Shown here: piece after piece, positions 1-7,436 of the stretch
Layout of the letters: every line of letters begins with the position of its first letter
How positions within the stretch are numbered: the first letter of the stretch is position 1
From: Hyphomicrobiales bacterium
GTDB lineage: Bacteria; Pseudomonadota; Alphaproteobacteria; Rhizobiales; Xanthobacteraceae
Direction: 5' to 3'
Assembly (NCBI GenBank): GCA_013911975.1
Contig: JACESF010000009.1
Location: 1 to 64,000, forward strand
DNA length: 64,000 bases
The notes under the pieces: model-generated
Told to the model about the DNA's origin: nothing
Seen by the model: the letters and a program-made list of their open reading frames with translations, nothing else
Database searches by the model: none
Position numbers and translations under genes: made by a program

Positions 1-1
1 A

Positions 2-454
2 CCCTTCGTCGTCGGCGCTGCCAACGGCTGGACGCGCGCCGTCGGCACCGCCTTTGACGTGGACATGCGCGCGGAAAGCGTGGCGGTGACGGTGGTCGAA
101 GGCGTGGTCGCGGTGGGGATCGACGGCGGATCGCCGGAGGGCACGGCGGTGCGCGCGGACGAGGCCGTGCGCTATGGTCCGGGCGGTGTCGCCGCCCCGC
201 AGCGCGTGGATGCCGCCATGGCGACCGCGTGGCGGCGCGGCAAGCTGATCTTCAACCGGCGCCCGCTGGAAGACGTGGTCAGCGAGTTGCAGCGGCACAC
301 CCACGCGAAGATCGTGATCGCGGGCAGCAGCCTGAAGGCACTGGAAGTGACCGGCGTGTTCGATCTCAACGATCCGCAATCGGTGCTGGAGACCATCGAG
401 CAGACCCTGCCGGTGCGCGTGCTGCGCCTGCCGCTGCTCAACGTCATCCTCTGA
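2..454 (+). CDS. FecR-family anti-sigma/sigma regulator, 3' part only
   Basis: This is the C-terminal half of a FecR-type inner-membrane signal transducer; the 5' end lies before the window. The visible frame opens with the VVGAANGWTRAVGTAFDVD stretch, typical of the periplasmic FecR domain. It ends with an STN-like C-terminal domain (RPLEDVVSELQRHTHAKIVI onward) that normally contacts the N-terminal signalling domain of a cognate TonB-dependent receptor. That receptor follows 119 bases downstream and does carry an STN domain. By family knowledge an ECF sigma factor gene should lie just upstream, outside this window. The truncation is caused by the window edge, not by a mutation. Confidence 0.85.
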   Translation, partial: PFVVGAANGWTRAVGTAFDVDMRAESVAVTVVEGVVAVGIDGGSPEGTAVRADEAVRYGPGGVAAPQRVDAAMATAWRRGKLIFNRRPLEDVVSELQRHTHAKIVIAGSSLKALEVTGVFDLNDPQSVLETIEQTLPVRVLRLPLLNVIL

Positions 455-573
455 CCGGCGTCTCACCTGAAAAAAATCGCGCCCGGCGCTGCAAGTTCAT
501 CGCCGTCGTTTCGTCCTTGCCTCTGAAGCGCATGACGGCTGCGGGCCGCGCGCCGCGAACAGGAGCTTTGCAG

Positions 574-3054
574 ATGAATGGGGGACGCGCGCGGGCGGCG
601 GGACGGATGAACTGGCTGGCATCGGCGGCGATGATTCTTGCCTTGGGTGCCCTCCTGCCAACGCCGGCCCGCGCCCAGGGCACGCCGCCAGCGGCCATAT
701 CGTTCAACATCCCGGCCCAGGATCTCGGCACCGCCCTCACCGCCTTCGCCGACAAGGCCGGCCTGCGCCTGCTGTTCCCGTCGGACCTCGTGGCCGGACG
801 CAGGAGCCCCGGCCTGAGCGGCGCCTATACGCCGGACGCGGCCATCGCCCGCCTGCTGCAGGGCACCGGCCTGCTCTATCGCTTCACGCGCCGTGACACC
901 GTCACCATCAGCGCGCCTGATCTCGGCCGGGCGGACGCGGACGGCGCCCTCGCGCTTGGGGCCATCGACGTCAGCAGCGTCGCCGACGACCAGCAGATCG
1001 TTGCGCTGGCCACCAGCGCCGGCACCAAGACGAGCACACCCATCATCGACATTCCCCAGTCGGTGAGCGTGGTCACACGCCAGGAAATGGACCAGCGCGG
1101 CGTGCAGGATTTCAACGCCGCCGTGGCCTATACGCCCGGCATCCGGGTGGTGGACTATCCCGGCGGCCAGGGCATGCCGGACATCTATATGCGCGGTTTC
1201 CGCGCTATCAACCAAGCCGCCTATTATCGCGATGGCCTGCGCGCCGGCTTCAACGCCTATGATTCCGACATCGAGACCTATGGCCTTGAACGGATCGACG
1301 TGGTGAAGGGACCGGCCTCGGCGCTTTATGGCGCGGGCGTGCCGGGCGGTTTCGTGGATGCCATCACCAAGCGCCCGACCGCCGTCCCGATCCACGAGAT
1401 CGAACTTCTCGGCGGCAGCTTCGACCGCCTCCAGGGCGCATTCGACATCGGCGGCCCGGCGACGGCTGATGGCACTTGGCTCTACCGCTTCACCGGCCTG
1501 TTCCGCGACAGCGACACTCAGATCGATTTTTCGCCGGACAACCGCATCTATTTCGCGCCAGCCGTCACCTGGCAGCCGAATGCGCAGACAAGCCTCACCG
1601 TGCTGGCCTCCTACCAGAAGACGGAAAAGGGCGGCTCCGAGCAGAGCTTGCCTATGGCGAACACCATCTTCGACACCGGGCCGAAGATCTCGCCGAGCCT
1701 CTATCTCGGCGCGCCCGGTTTTACCGACTGGACGGTGGAGACCTCCTCCGTCGGCTATGAGTTCAAGCACGAATTCGATAGCGGCTGGCGCTTCCAGCAG
1801 AATGCCCGCTATTCCCATTCGGAGGTGGACTACAATTCCGCCTGGGGCTGGGACGCGACGTTGGCGGTGGTGGACGGCCAGTACATCAATGTGGGCGTTC
1901 AGTTGCGCCCGAAGACGGCGGACAGCGTCCTCATCGACAACCGGCTGACCGGCAATTTCGATACCGGGCCTGTCGCCCATGAAATGCTCTTCGGCGTGGA
2001 TGGCGGATACTACAACTCCACCGAGACCCGCACCAACTCCACCAATTACAACGCCATCAGCATCTTCACTCCCAATTACGACTTCGCCTACACGTTCGGC
2101 CTGCCCTGGTCGGACACGCAGAGCAAGGTGCTGCAGGTGGGCGTCTATGCGCAGGACCAGATGACGCTTGGTAACTGGCTGCTCACCGTGAGCGGGCGGC
2201 AGGACTGGGTGCGCAACGAGGAGTACAATTTCAATTCCCGCACCCTGTTGGCGGACTACGGCTTCACCGATGAAGAGGCCATCGCCAACGACTCCGCCTT
2301 CACCTGGCGGGTGGGGCTCGGCTACAAGTTCGACAATGGCCTGATGCCCTATGTCAGCTATTCCACCTCCTTCCTCCCGCAGCCGGGCACGGATTTCGAG
2401 GGCAACGCCTTCCGGCCCACGACGGGCGACCAGTATGAAGCCGGCATCAAGTTCGAGCCGGCGGGCTTCCGCGGCCTGTTCACCGCCTCGGTGTTCCAGA
2501 TCACCCAGCAGAATGTCCTGACCAACGACCCGGTCAATTTCGGCTATTCCGTCCAGGACGGTGAGGTGCGCGTGCGTGGCTTCGAACTGGAGGCAAAGGC
2601 GAACCTCACGGCGAATTTCGACGTGATCGCCTCCTACACCTACCTGGACGCGGAAGTGACGCAGGACAATCCCAACGAATACGGGGCCAGCAAGGCAGGC
2701 ACCGCGCCCTCCGGCGTGCCCGAGAATGCCGCGTCGCTCTGGGCCTATTACACGTTCCGCGAGGGTGCCCTGAACGGCCTCGGGCTCGGCGGCGGCGTGC
2801 GCTATGTGGGCAGTTCCTATGCCGTGATGGAAACGGTGTCCGGCGCTCAGGTGAGCGTGCCCGGCTACACCTTGCTGGATGCGGCCGTGAAATATGACCT
2901 CGGGGCGCTGGACCGGCGACTGAAGGGCGCGACGCTCGCCATCTCCGGTACCAACCTGCTGGACACGGACTATTACACGCCGGGCTTCTACTGGAACTCG
3001 GTCATCTACGGCACGCGCCGCACCGTCTACGGTACGCTGGCCTATCGCTGGTGA
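574..3054 (+). CDS. TonB-dependent siderophore receptor with STN signalling domain
   Basis: This is an outer-membrane ferric-siderophore receptor of FecA/FpvA type, 826 aa. The start at 574 is chosen because AGGAG lies at 561-565 and a signal peptide follows, ending near LPTPARAQG. An STN domain comes next (about residues 42-112, SFNIPAQDLGTALTAFADKA). The plug domain begins near IPQSVSVVTRQEMDQRG and includes a GLERIDVVKGPASALYG segment. A beta-barrel runs to the terminal residues TVYGTLAYRW, which end in aromatic Trp as expected for BAM-dependent insertion. The STN domain and the upstream FecR gene point to cell-surface signalling, where ligand binding controls its own expression. The ligand cannot be named from sequence. 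The stop overlaps the next start (ATGA). Confidence 0.93.
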   Translation: MNGGRARAAGRMNWLASAAMILALGALLPTPARAQGTPPAAISFNIPAQDLGTALTAFADKAGLRLLFPSDLVAGRRSPGLSGAYTPDAAIARLLQGTGLLYRFTRRDTVTISAPDLGRADADGALALGAIDVSSVADDQQIVALATSAGTKTSTPIIDIPQSVSVVTRQEMDQRGVQDFNAAVAYTPGIRVVDYPGGQGMPDIYMRGFRAINQAAYYRDGLRAGFNAYDSDIETYGLERIDVVKGPASALYGAGVPGGFVDAITKRPTAVPIHEIELLGGSFDRLQGAFDIGGPATADGTWLYRFTGLFRDSDTQIDFSPDNRIYFAPAVTWQPNAQTSLTVLASYQKTEKGGSEQSLPMANTIFDTGPKISPSLYLGAPGFTDWTVETSSVGYEFKHEFDSGWRFQQNARYSHSEVDYNSAWGWDATLAVVDGQYINVGVQLRPKTADSVLIDNRLTGNFDTGPVAHEMLFGVDGGYYNSTETRTNSTNYNAISIFTPNYDFAYTFGLPWSDTQSKVLQVGVYAQDQMTLGNWLLTVSGRQDWVRNEEYNFNSRTLLADYGFTDEEAIANDSAFTWRVGLGYKFDNGLMPYVSYSTSFLPQPGTDFEGNAFRPTTGDQYEAGIKFEPAGFRGLFTASVFQITQQNVLTNDPVNFGYSVQDGEVRVRGFELEAKANLTANFDVIASYTYLDAEVTQDNPNEYGASKAGTAPSGVPENAASLWAYYTFREGALNGLGLGGGVRYVGSSYAVMETVSGAQVSVPGYTLLDAAVKYDLGALDRRLKGATLAISGTNLLDTDYYTPGFYWNSVIYGTRRTVYGTLAYRW

Positions 3055-4292
3055 TGTCCGACGCCCGGCTCGTCCGCTCGACGCCGAACGCCCCGTCCCG
3101 CGCGCCCGGCCGCACCTGGAAGGTCCGGCCGGCGCTGGTGATGATGCATCGGTGCATCGGGCTGACGACGGCTTTGTTCCTCATCCTCGCGGGGCTCACA
3201 GGCAGCGTGATCGCGTTCAACCGCGAACTGGACGCGCTGCTCAACCCCGCCTTCTATGCCGCCACGGCGGACGGCCCCATGCTGTCGCCCGAGACGCTGG
3301 CGGCGAAGGTGGAGGCGCGCGATCCGCGCCTGTCGGTGTGGTCCGTCAGCCTGGAACGCACCCTCGGCGGACCGGTGGAACTGCGCGCCATGGCGCGGGA
3401 GGGGGCGCCATCGGCCGACTGGTTCAGCCTCGATCCCGTGAGCGGGGATATCCTCGGTGCGCGGGTCTGGGGGGCCTGCTGCTTCTCGCGCGCGCACATC
3501 GTCCCGTTCCTCTATGATTTCCACCACAGCCTGAGCCTGCCGGGCGCCCTCGGCGTTCTCGTCATGGGCGTTGTGGCGCTCATCTGGCTCCTCGACGGCT
3601 TCATCGGCGCGGCGCTGACATTTCCCCTCGGCCGTCCCTTCTTCCGCAAATGGCGCACCGCCTTCGCGATCAAGGGCGGCAGCACCTTTCGCCTGAACCT
3701 CGACTGGCACCGCGCCGCCGGCCTGTGGCTGTTCGCGCTGCTCATCGTGCTGGCCGTGTCGTCCATTGCCATGAACCTGCGCACCCAGGTGTTCGAGCCC
3801 GTGGTCCGCCTCTTCTCGCCGCTCACCCCGACGCCCTTCGCAGGCCCCCTGCCTCCACAGCCGCTTCAGCGGAGCCTCTCCTACGACATGGTGCTGGCGC
3901 GGGCGCAAATGGAGGCGCATGCCCGCGGCTGGGACCTGCCGCCGACCTACATCTTCTATTCGCCGGCCTTCGCCCTGTTCGGCGTCAGGTTCGGCAGCGG
4001 CGAGGACATGATGACGAGCCCCTGGCTCTATCTCGACGGCCGCACCGCCGCTCCCATCGGTGAATTGATCCCCGGCGCCGGAACGGCGGGCGACACCTTT
4101 CTCCAGCTTCAATTTCCCATCCATAGCGGCCGGCTCGCCGGCCTGCCGGGGCGCATCCTCATTGCCGTGATGGGGCTCGTCGTCGCTGGCTTGTCGGCCA
4201 CCGGCGTCGCCATATGGTGGATCAAGCGCGCGGCGCGTCGAAAGCGGCCGGTCGGACAAGTCCGGACGCCGTCCCGTGCCGCTGGAGCGTGA
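3051..4292 (+). CDS. PepSY-associated transmembrane protein (putative siderophore reductase)
   Basis: This is a 413-aa inner-membrane protein of the PepSY-TM family. It has a first membrane helix near residues 38-56 (LTTALFLILAGLTGSVIAF), a periplasmic loop, two central helices (ALGVLVMGVVALIWLLDGF and LWLFALLIVLAVSSIAMNL) and a final helix (ILIAVMGLVVAGLSATGVAIWWI). Conserved HR and H residues (MMHRCIGLTT, DFHHSLSLPG, DWHRAAGL) match the haem-binding or electron-transfer pattern of FoxB/FpvG-like proteins, which help reduce and release iron from siderophores. It overlaps the receptor gene by 4 bp, so the two are almost certainly co-translated. The reductase role is inferred from family and context. 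Confidence 0.85.
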   Translation: MMSDARLVRSTPNAPSRAPGRTWKVRPALVMMHRCIGLTTALFLILAGLTGSVIAFNRELDALLNPAFYAATADGPMLSPETLAAKVEARDPRLSVWSVSLERTLGGPVELRAMAREGAPSADWFSLDPVSGDILGARVWGACCFSRAHIVPFLYDFHHSLSLPGALGVLVMGVVALIWLLDGFIGAALTFPLGRPFFRKWRTAFAIKGGSTFRLNLDWHRAAGLWLFALLIVLAVSSIAMNLRTQVFEPVVRLFSPLTPTPFAGPLPPQPLQRSLSYDMVLARAQMEAHARGWDLPPTYIFYSPAFALFGVRFGSGEDMMTSPWLYLDGRTAAPIGELIPGAGTAGDTFLQLQFPIHSGRLAGLPGRILIAVMGLVVAGLSATGVAIWWIKRAARRKRPVGQVRTPSRAAGA

Positions 4293-4393
4293 GCAGGAGT
4301 CCTGTTCCTGCGGGCACATGCGCGCGTTGAAGCAGCGGACTGCCTTCATCGTGGCGTGGGGCGCTCGTCGGGCGTGTCGGACGAGCGTGGTCT

Positions 4394-6289
4394 TTATCGT
4401 CGGTCCTGGAGCGTTGCGGCGGAGCGGGGCTGTGGCTTCGCGGTGGGGGCATCGCGAGGTGCTATGCGCAGCGCGCGTAGCGCGTTCAGGATCACGGTCA
4501 CGTCGATCAGTTCCTGCAGCAGTGCGCCCTGCACGGGGGTGAGGTAGCCGAAGGCGGCCGCCGTCATGCCGAGCACCGACAGGCCGATGCCGGCCGCGAC
4601 GCTTTGGACAGCGATCCGGCGCGAAGCCCGCGCAATCTCGATCCCCGGGCCAAGCCGATCGATCCGGTCCACCATGAGAACCACGTCGGCCGCCTCGGCG
4701 GAGGCGGCGGCGCCCCGTGCGCCCATGGCGACGCCCACGTCGGCCGCGGCCAGGGCGGGCGCGTCATTGACCCCGTCGCCCACCATCATGACGGGCCCAC
4801 GCTTGCGTTCCGTCAGCACCAGGAGAACCTTCTGGTCCGGCGTCAGGCCGGCCCGCAGCCCATCGAGACCCAGGCCCTCGGTGACGCGCTCCGCCACCTC
4901 CGCCCTGTCTCCGGTGGCGAGCAGGATGCGCCCGACGCCTTGGCGCCGCAGCCCGTCGAGCATGGCGCCGGTGCCCTCGCGCAGGGCATCGGACATCACC
5001 AGATGCCCCGCCATGCGGCCGTCCACGGCCACGGCGACGAGGACCGACCCGGCGGCCGTTGGGGGATAATCGCCCGGTCGCCACCCGACCGTGGTCGCAA
5101 CGAAACCGTCGCCGCCGACGATCACCCTGCGCCCCTCGATGTAGCCCATGACCCCTTCACCCGGGATCTCCACCACCTCCGTGGGCACGGGCAGCGTGAA
5201 TCCGCGGGCTTTCGCGGCCGCGACGAGGGCCTGCGCCACCGGGTGCCTGGAGGCTTGGTCGAGTGCTGCGGCGAAGCGAAGGATGTCGTCCTCGCTCGTG
5301 CCGCCATAGCCGTCGATCGACACGATCTGCGGGCGGCCGTCCGTCAGGGTGCCGGTCTTGTCGAGGATCAGCGTGTGGATGCGCGCCATCGTCTCGAGCG
5401 GTCCGGCCCCTTTGATGAGCACGCCGAAGTGCGCCGCGCGAGACAGGCCGGCCACCAGCGCGACCGGCACGGCCAGGATCAGCGGACAGGGCGTCGCGAC
5501 CACCAGAACGGCAACGGCCCGGATCGGATCGCCGGTGAGCCACCAGGCCAGGGAGGCAATGAGGATGGTGACCGCGAGGAAGCCCAGGGACCAGCGGTCG
5601 GCCAGCCGCGACATCGGGGCCTTCGAGCGTTGCGCGTCCTCGACCAGGCGGACGATCCCGGCATAGGTGCTTTCCTTCGCGCGCCGCATGGCGGTCACGT
5701 CGAAGGCTTCGCCGGAATTGGTCGCGCCGCTCATGGCGTCGGCCCCGCGCGCCAGGCGGACCGGCAGGGATTCTCCGGTCAGCGCCGAAAGGTCCAGGAA
5801 GGCCATGTCGGACGCCACCGTGCCGTCCACGGGCACCACATCGCCTTGACGGATCAGCAGCCGGTCGCCGGGGACAATCTGATCGAGCGGGACCTCCTCC
5901 AGTTCACCATCCCGATACCGGGTCCCGGTCCTCGGGACGCGGGACAGGAGGTCGTGCATCTCGCGCCGTGCGCGGCCCTCGGCGAAGGCTTCGAGGAAGG
6001 TGCCACCGGAATACATGACCGCGACGACCGCCGCCGCGAGCGTCTCGCCGAAGACGAGCGCCGCTGTCATGGAGAGCGCCGCAACGATGTCCAGCCCGAC
6101 CTCGCCCTGCCAGATGCTGCGCAGGATTTCGACCAGGAGCGCCGCGAGTGCGGGAACGACCCCGGCGATCCAGAGGAGGTTCGCGATGTCGGGCCTGCCC
6201 GTGACGGCGGCTGCAAGCCCCGCGATCAGGCCGGTCGCGGGTAGAAGCAGGATGGTGGTCTTGAGGCGATCGATATGGGGCGTTTCCAT
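4394..6289 (-). CDS. P1B-type heavy-metal translocating ATPase without N-terminal metal-binding domain
   Basis: This 631-aa inner-membrane metal pump has TGES at 171-174 (actuator), TPCP at 266-269 in the transport helix, DKTGT with the phosphorylated Asp at 310, the HP motif at 349-350 of the nucleotide domain, and GDGVND at 504-509. The usual CPC transport motif is replaced by TPC, which points to a P1B-4/P1B-5-like group (Co, Ni or Fe efflux in described members) rather than Cu or Zn/Cd pumps. Membrane helices begin almost at the N-terminus, so no HMA or His-rich domain precedes them. No metalloregulator gene is adjacent. The substrate metal is inference only. It converges with the PepSY gene and diverges from the small gene at 6480. 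Confidence 0.92.
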   Translation of the reverse strand: METPHIDRLKTTILLLPATGLIAGLAAAVTGRPDIANLLWIAGVVPALAALLVEILRSIWQGEVGLDIVAALSMTAALVFGETLAAAVVAVMYSGGTFLEAFAEGRARREMHDLLSRVPRTGTRYRDGELEEVPLDQIVPGDRLLIRQGDVVPVDGTVASDMAFLDLSALTGESLPVRLARGADAMSGATNSGEAFDVTAMRRAKESTYAGIVRLVEDAQRSKAPMSRLADRWSLGFLAVTILIASLAWWLTGDPIRAVAVLVVATPCPLILAVPVALVAGLSRAAHFGVLIKGAGPLETMARIHTLILDKTGTLTDGRPQIVSIDGYGGTSEDDILRFAAALDQASRHPVAQALVAAAKARGFTLPVPTEVVEIPGEGVMGYIEGRRVIVGGDGFVATTVGWRPGDYPPTAAGSVLVAVAVDGRMAGHLVMSDALREGTGAMLDGLRRQGVGRILLATGDRAEVAERVTEGLGLDGLRAGLTPDQKVLLVLTERKRGPVMMVGDGVNDAPALAAADVGVAMGARGAAASAEAADVVLMVDRIDRLGPGIEIARASRRIAVQSVAAGIGLSVLGMTAAAFGYLTPVQGALLQELIDVTVILNALRALRIAPRDAPTAKPQPRSAATLQDRR

Positions 6290-6479
6290 GCGGCTCGTTC
6301 CGTCGGCTGAGGCGATGGCCGCGGGCTCTTCGAAACGGGCGTCCGACCCCCACGCCTCTTATGCCGCGGCCATCATCGCGCAGGAGCAAAAGCAGGTCGA
6401 GCCGGCGTTCGCGCGCGAGCGCCGCCGGAGTGTTGGAACCCGATCGGCCTCGCCTCCGTTTTCCGCAGGGAGGACCATC

Positions 6480-6821
6480 ATGGTGACGTTCGCGTACGAT
6501 CGTTTTCACGCCGCCAATGCCCGGTTTGCCGGGCGTGGACGGGAGGCCCGGCCGGGTTCCGTCAGCCGTCTGCCGCAGACCGAGGCCCATTGGAGCGCGC
6601 CTCTTCCCAGCACCGTTCGCGACGACACGGGCACCCGCATCCTCACCCTGAAATGCGCCGCCCGGTTCCTGCGCGAGGCCGCGCGTGAGCGGCAGCTCGA
6701 CGGGGCACGTCACGCGGTCGCCGATGCGCTGGTGCGCGCGGCGCGTACGGGCTGCGCGGACGACGTGGCCGACGCCGCGCTCCGGCTGGAGCGCTACCTC
6801 ATGCTCGAACGGGGCGGCTGA
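6480..6821 (+). CDS. Small hypothetical protein, 113 aa
   Basis: I do not recognise this protein. It begins MVTFAYDRFHAANARFAGRG after a good GGAGG Shine-Dalgarno sequence (within 6466-6475). The middle contains a TLKCAARFLREAARERQL segment, and the C-terminal half (residues about 65-113) is Ala/Arg-rich and likely helical. It has no signal peptide or membrane segment. It is transcribed divergently from the metal ATPase with a roughly 190-base gap, so the two could share a regulatory region. Two cysteines, one in TLKCAAR and one in RTGCADD, are the only possible metal ligands; a metal link is speculative. Confidence 0.6.
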   Translation: MVTFAYDRFHAANARFAGRGREARPGSVSRLPQTEAHWSAPLPSTVRDDTGTRILTLKCAARFLREAARERQLDGARHAVADALVRAARTGCADDVADAALRLERYLMLERGG

Positions 6822-6830
6822 GCGGGGCGG

Positions 6831-7220
6831 TCACCGGCTGACGAGGCGGCCTTCCTCAGCCTTGTAGTAATACTGGCTCGCCACCAGCCACCCCTTGAGG
6901 GGGCGTAGCGGTGGAATGCAGGTGAGCAGCAGGACGGGCAGGGTGGTGAACAGGTGCACCCAATAGGGCGCCTGGTAGGCGACCTCCAGCCAGATCCCGA
7001 AGACCACGCTGGGCACCGAGGCAAAGCAGATCACGAAGAAGGCGGGGCCGTCGGCCGGGTCGGCGAACGAATAGTCGAGGCCGCACACCTCGCAGCTTGG
7101 CCGCAGCGTCAGGAAGCCGGTGAAGAGATGGCCTTCGCCGCAGCGCGGGCATCGTCCCCTGATGCCGGTCTTGAGGGGGGACAAGGGCGGCCAGAGGCGG
7201 TTCTGCTCGTTCATTTGCAT
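6831..7220 (-). CDS. DUF983 family zinc-ribbon membrane protein
   Basis: This 129-aa protein begins MQMNEQNRLWPPLSPLKTGI, or two residues later at the second Met. It has a zinc-ribbon-like pair of motifs (CPRCGEGHLF and CEVCGLDY) followed by two hydrophobic helices (FFVICFASVPSVVFGIWLEV and YWVHLFTTLPVLLLTCIPPL). This is the DUF983 arrangement, widespread in Alphaproteobacteria and of unknown biochemical role. Some members sit near cytochrome oxidase or lipid genes, but here the neighbours are an unknown small gene and an autotransporter. A much longer open frame on the same strand up to 10136 is an artefact of high GC lying opposite the autotransporter. Confidence 0.85.
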   Translation of the reverse strand: MQMNEQNRLWPPLSPLKTGIRGRCPRCGEGHLFTGFLTLRPSCEVCGLDYSFADPADGPAFFVICFASVPSVVFGIWLEVAYQAPYWVHLFTTLPVLLLTCIPPLRPLKGWLVASQYYYKAEEGRLVSR

Positions 7221-7299
7221 TTCCCGGGGGACCCTGATGACGGGTCCACTTATGTTCACGGGTATCCTGCGCCATCCAGAGTGCCCGTGCCAGCGGGCG

Positions 7300-7323
7300 G
7301 AATGTCCAAGGACCGAATGTCCA
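7300..7323. promoter_or_regulatory. Direct repeat upstream of autotransporter gene
   Basis: The nine-base word GAATGTCCA occurs at 7300-7308 and again at 7315-7323, a 15-base period. A related inverted word, TGGACAT, lies at 7350-7356 after a T-rich run. The block sits in the 216-base gap between the divergent DUF983 and autotransporter genes. It could be an operator or promoter element for either, but no known regulator motif was matched. Confidence 0.3.
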
Positions 7324-7436
7324 GGCGGAGCGCAATACGTGGCTTTTTTTGGACATGTGTTGCCGAACCGTTTCCGCCGACGCCGCCTCGGATACAATGG
7401 GGCGCCGACCGCGTCTCGGCGGCTGAGGGGTGGGTC

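Noticed and set aside
229..573. N-terminal extension of the TonB receptor
   Set aside because: It overlaps the FecR gene in another frame and lacks a signal peptide, while the ATG at 574 has a Shine-Dalgarno and a signal peptide.
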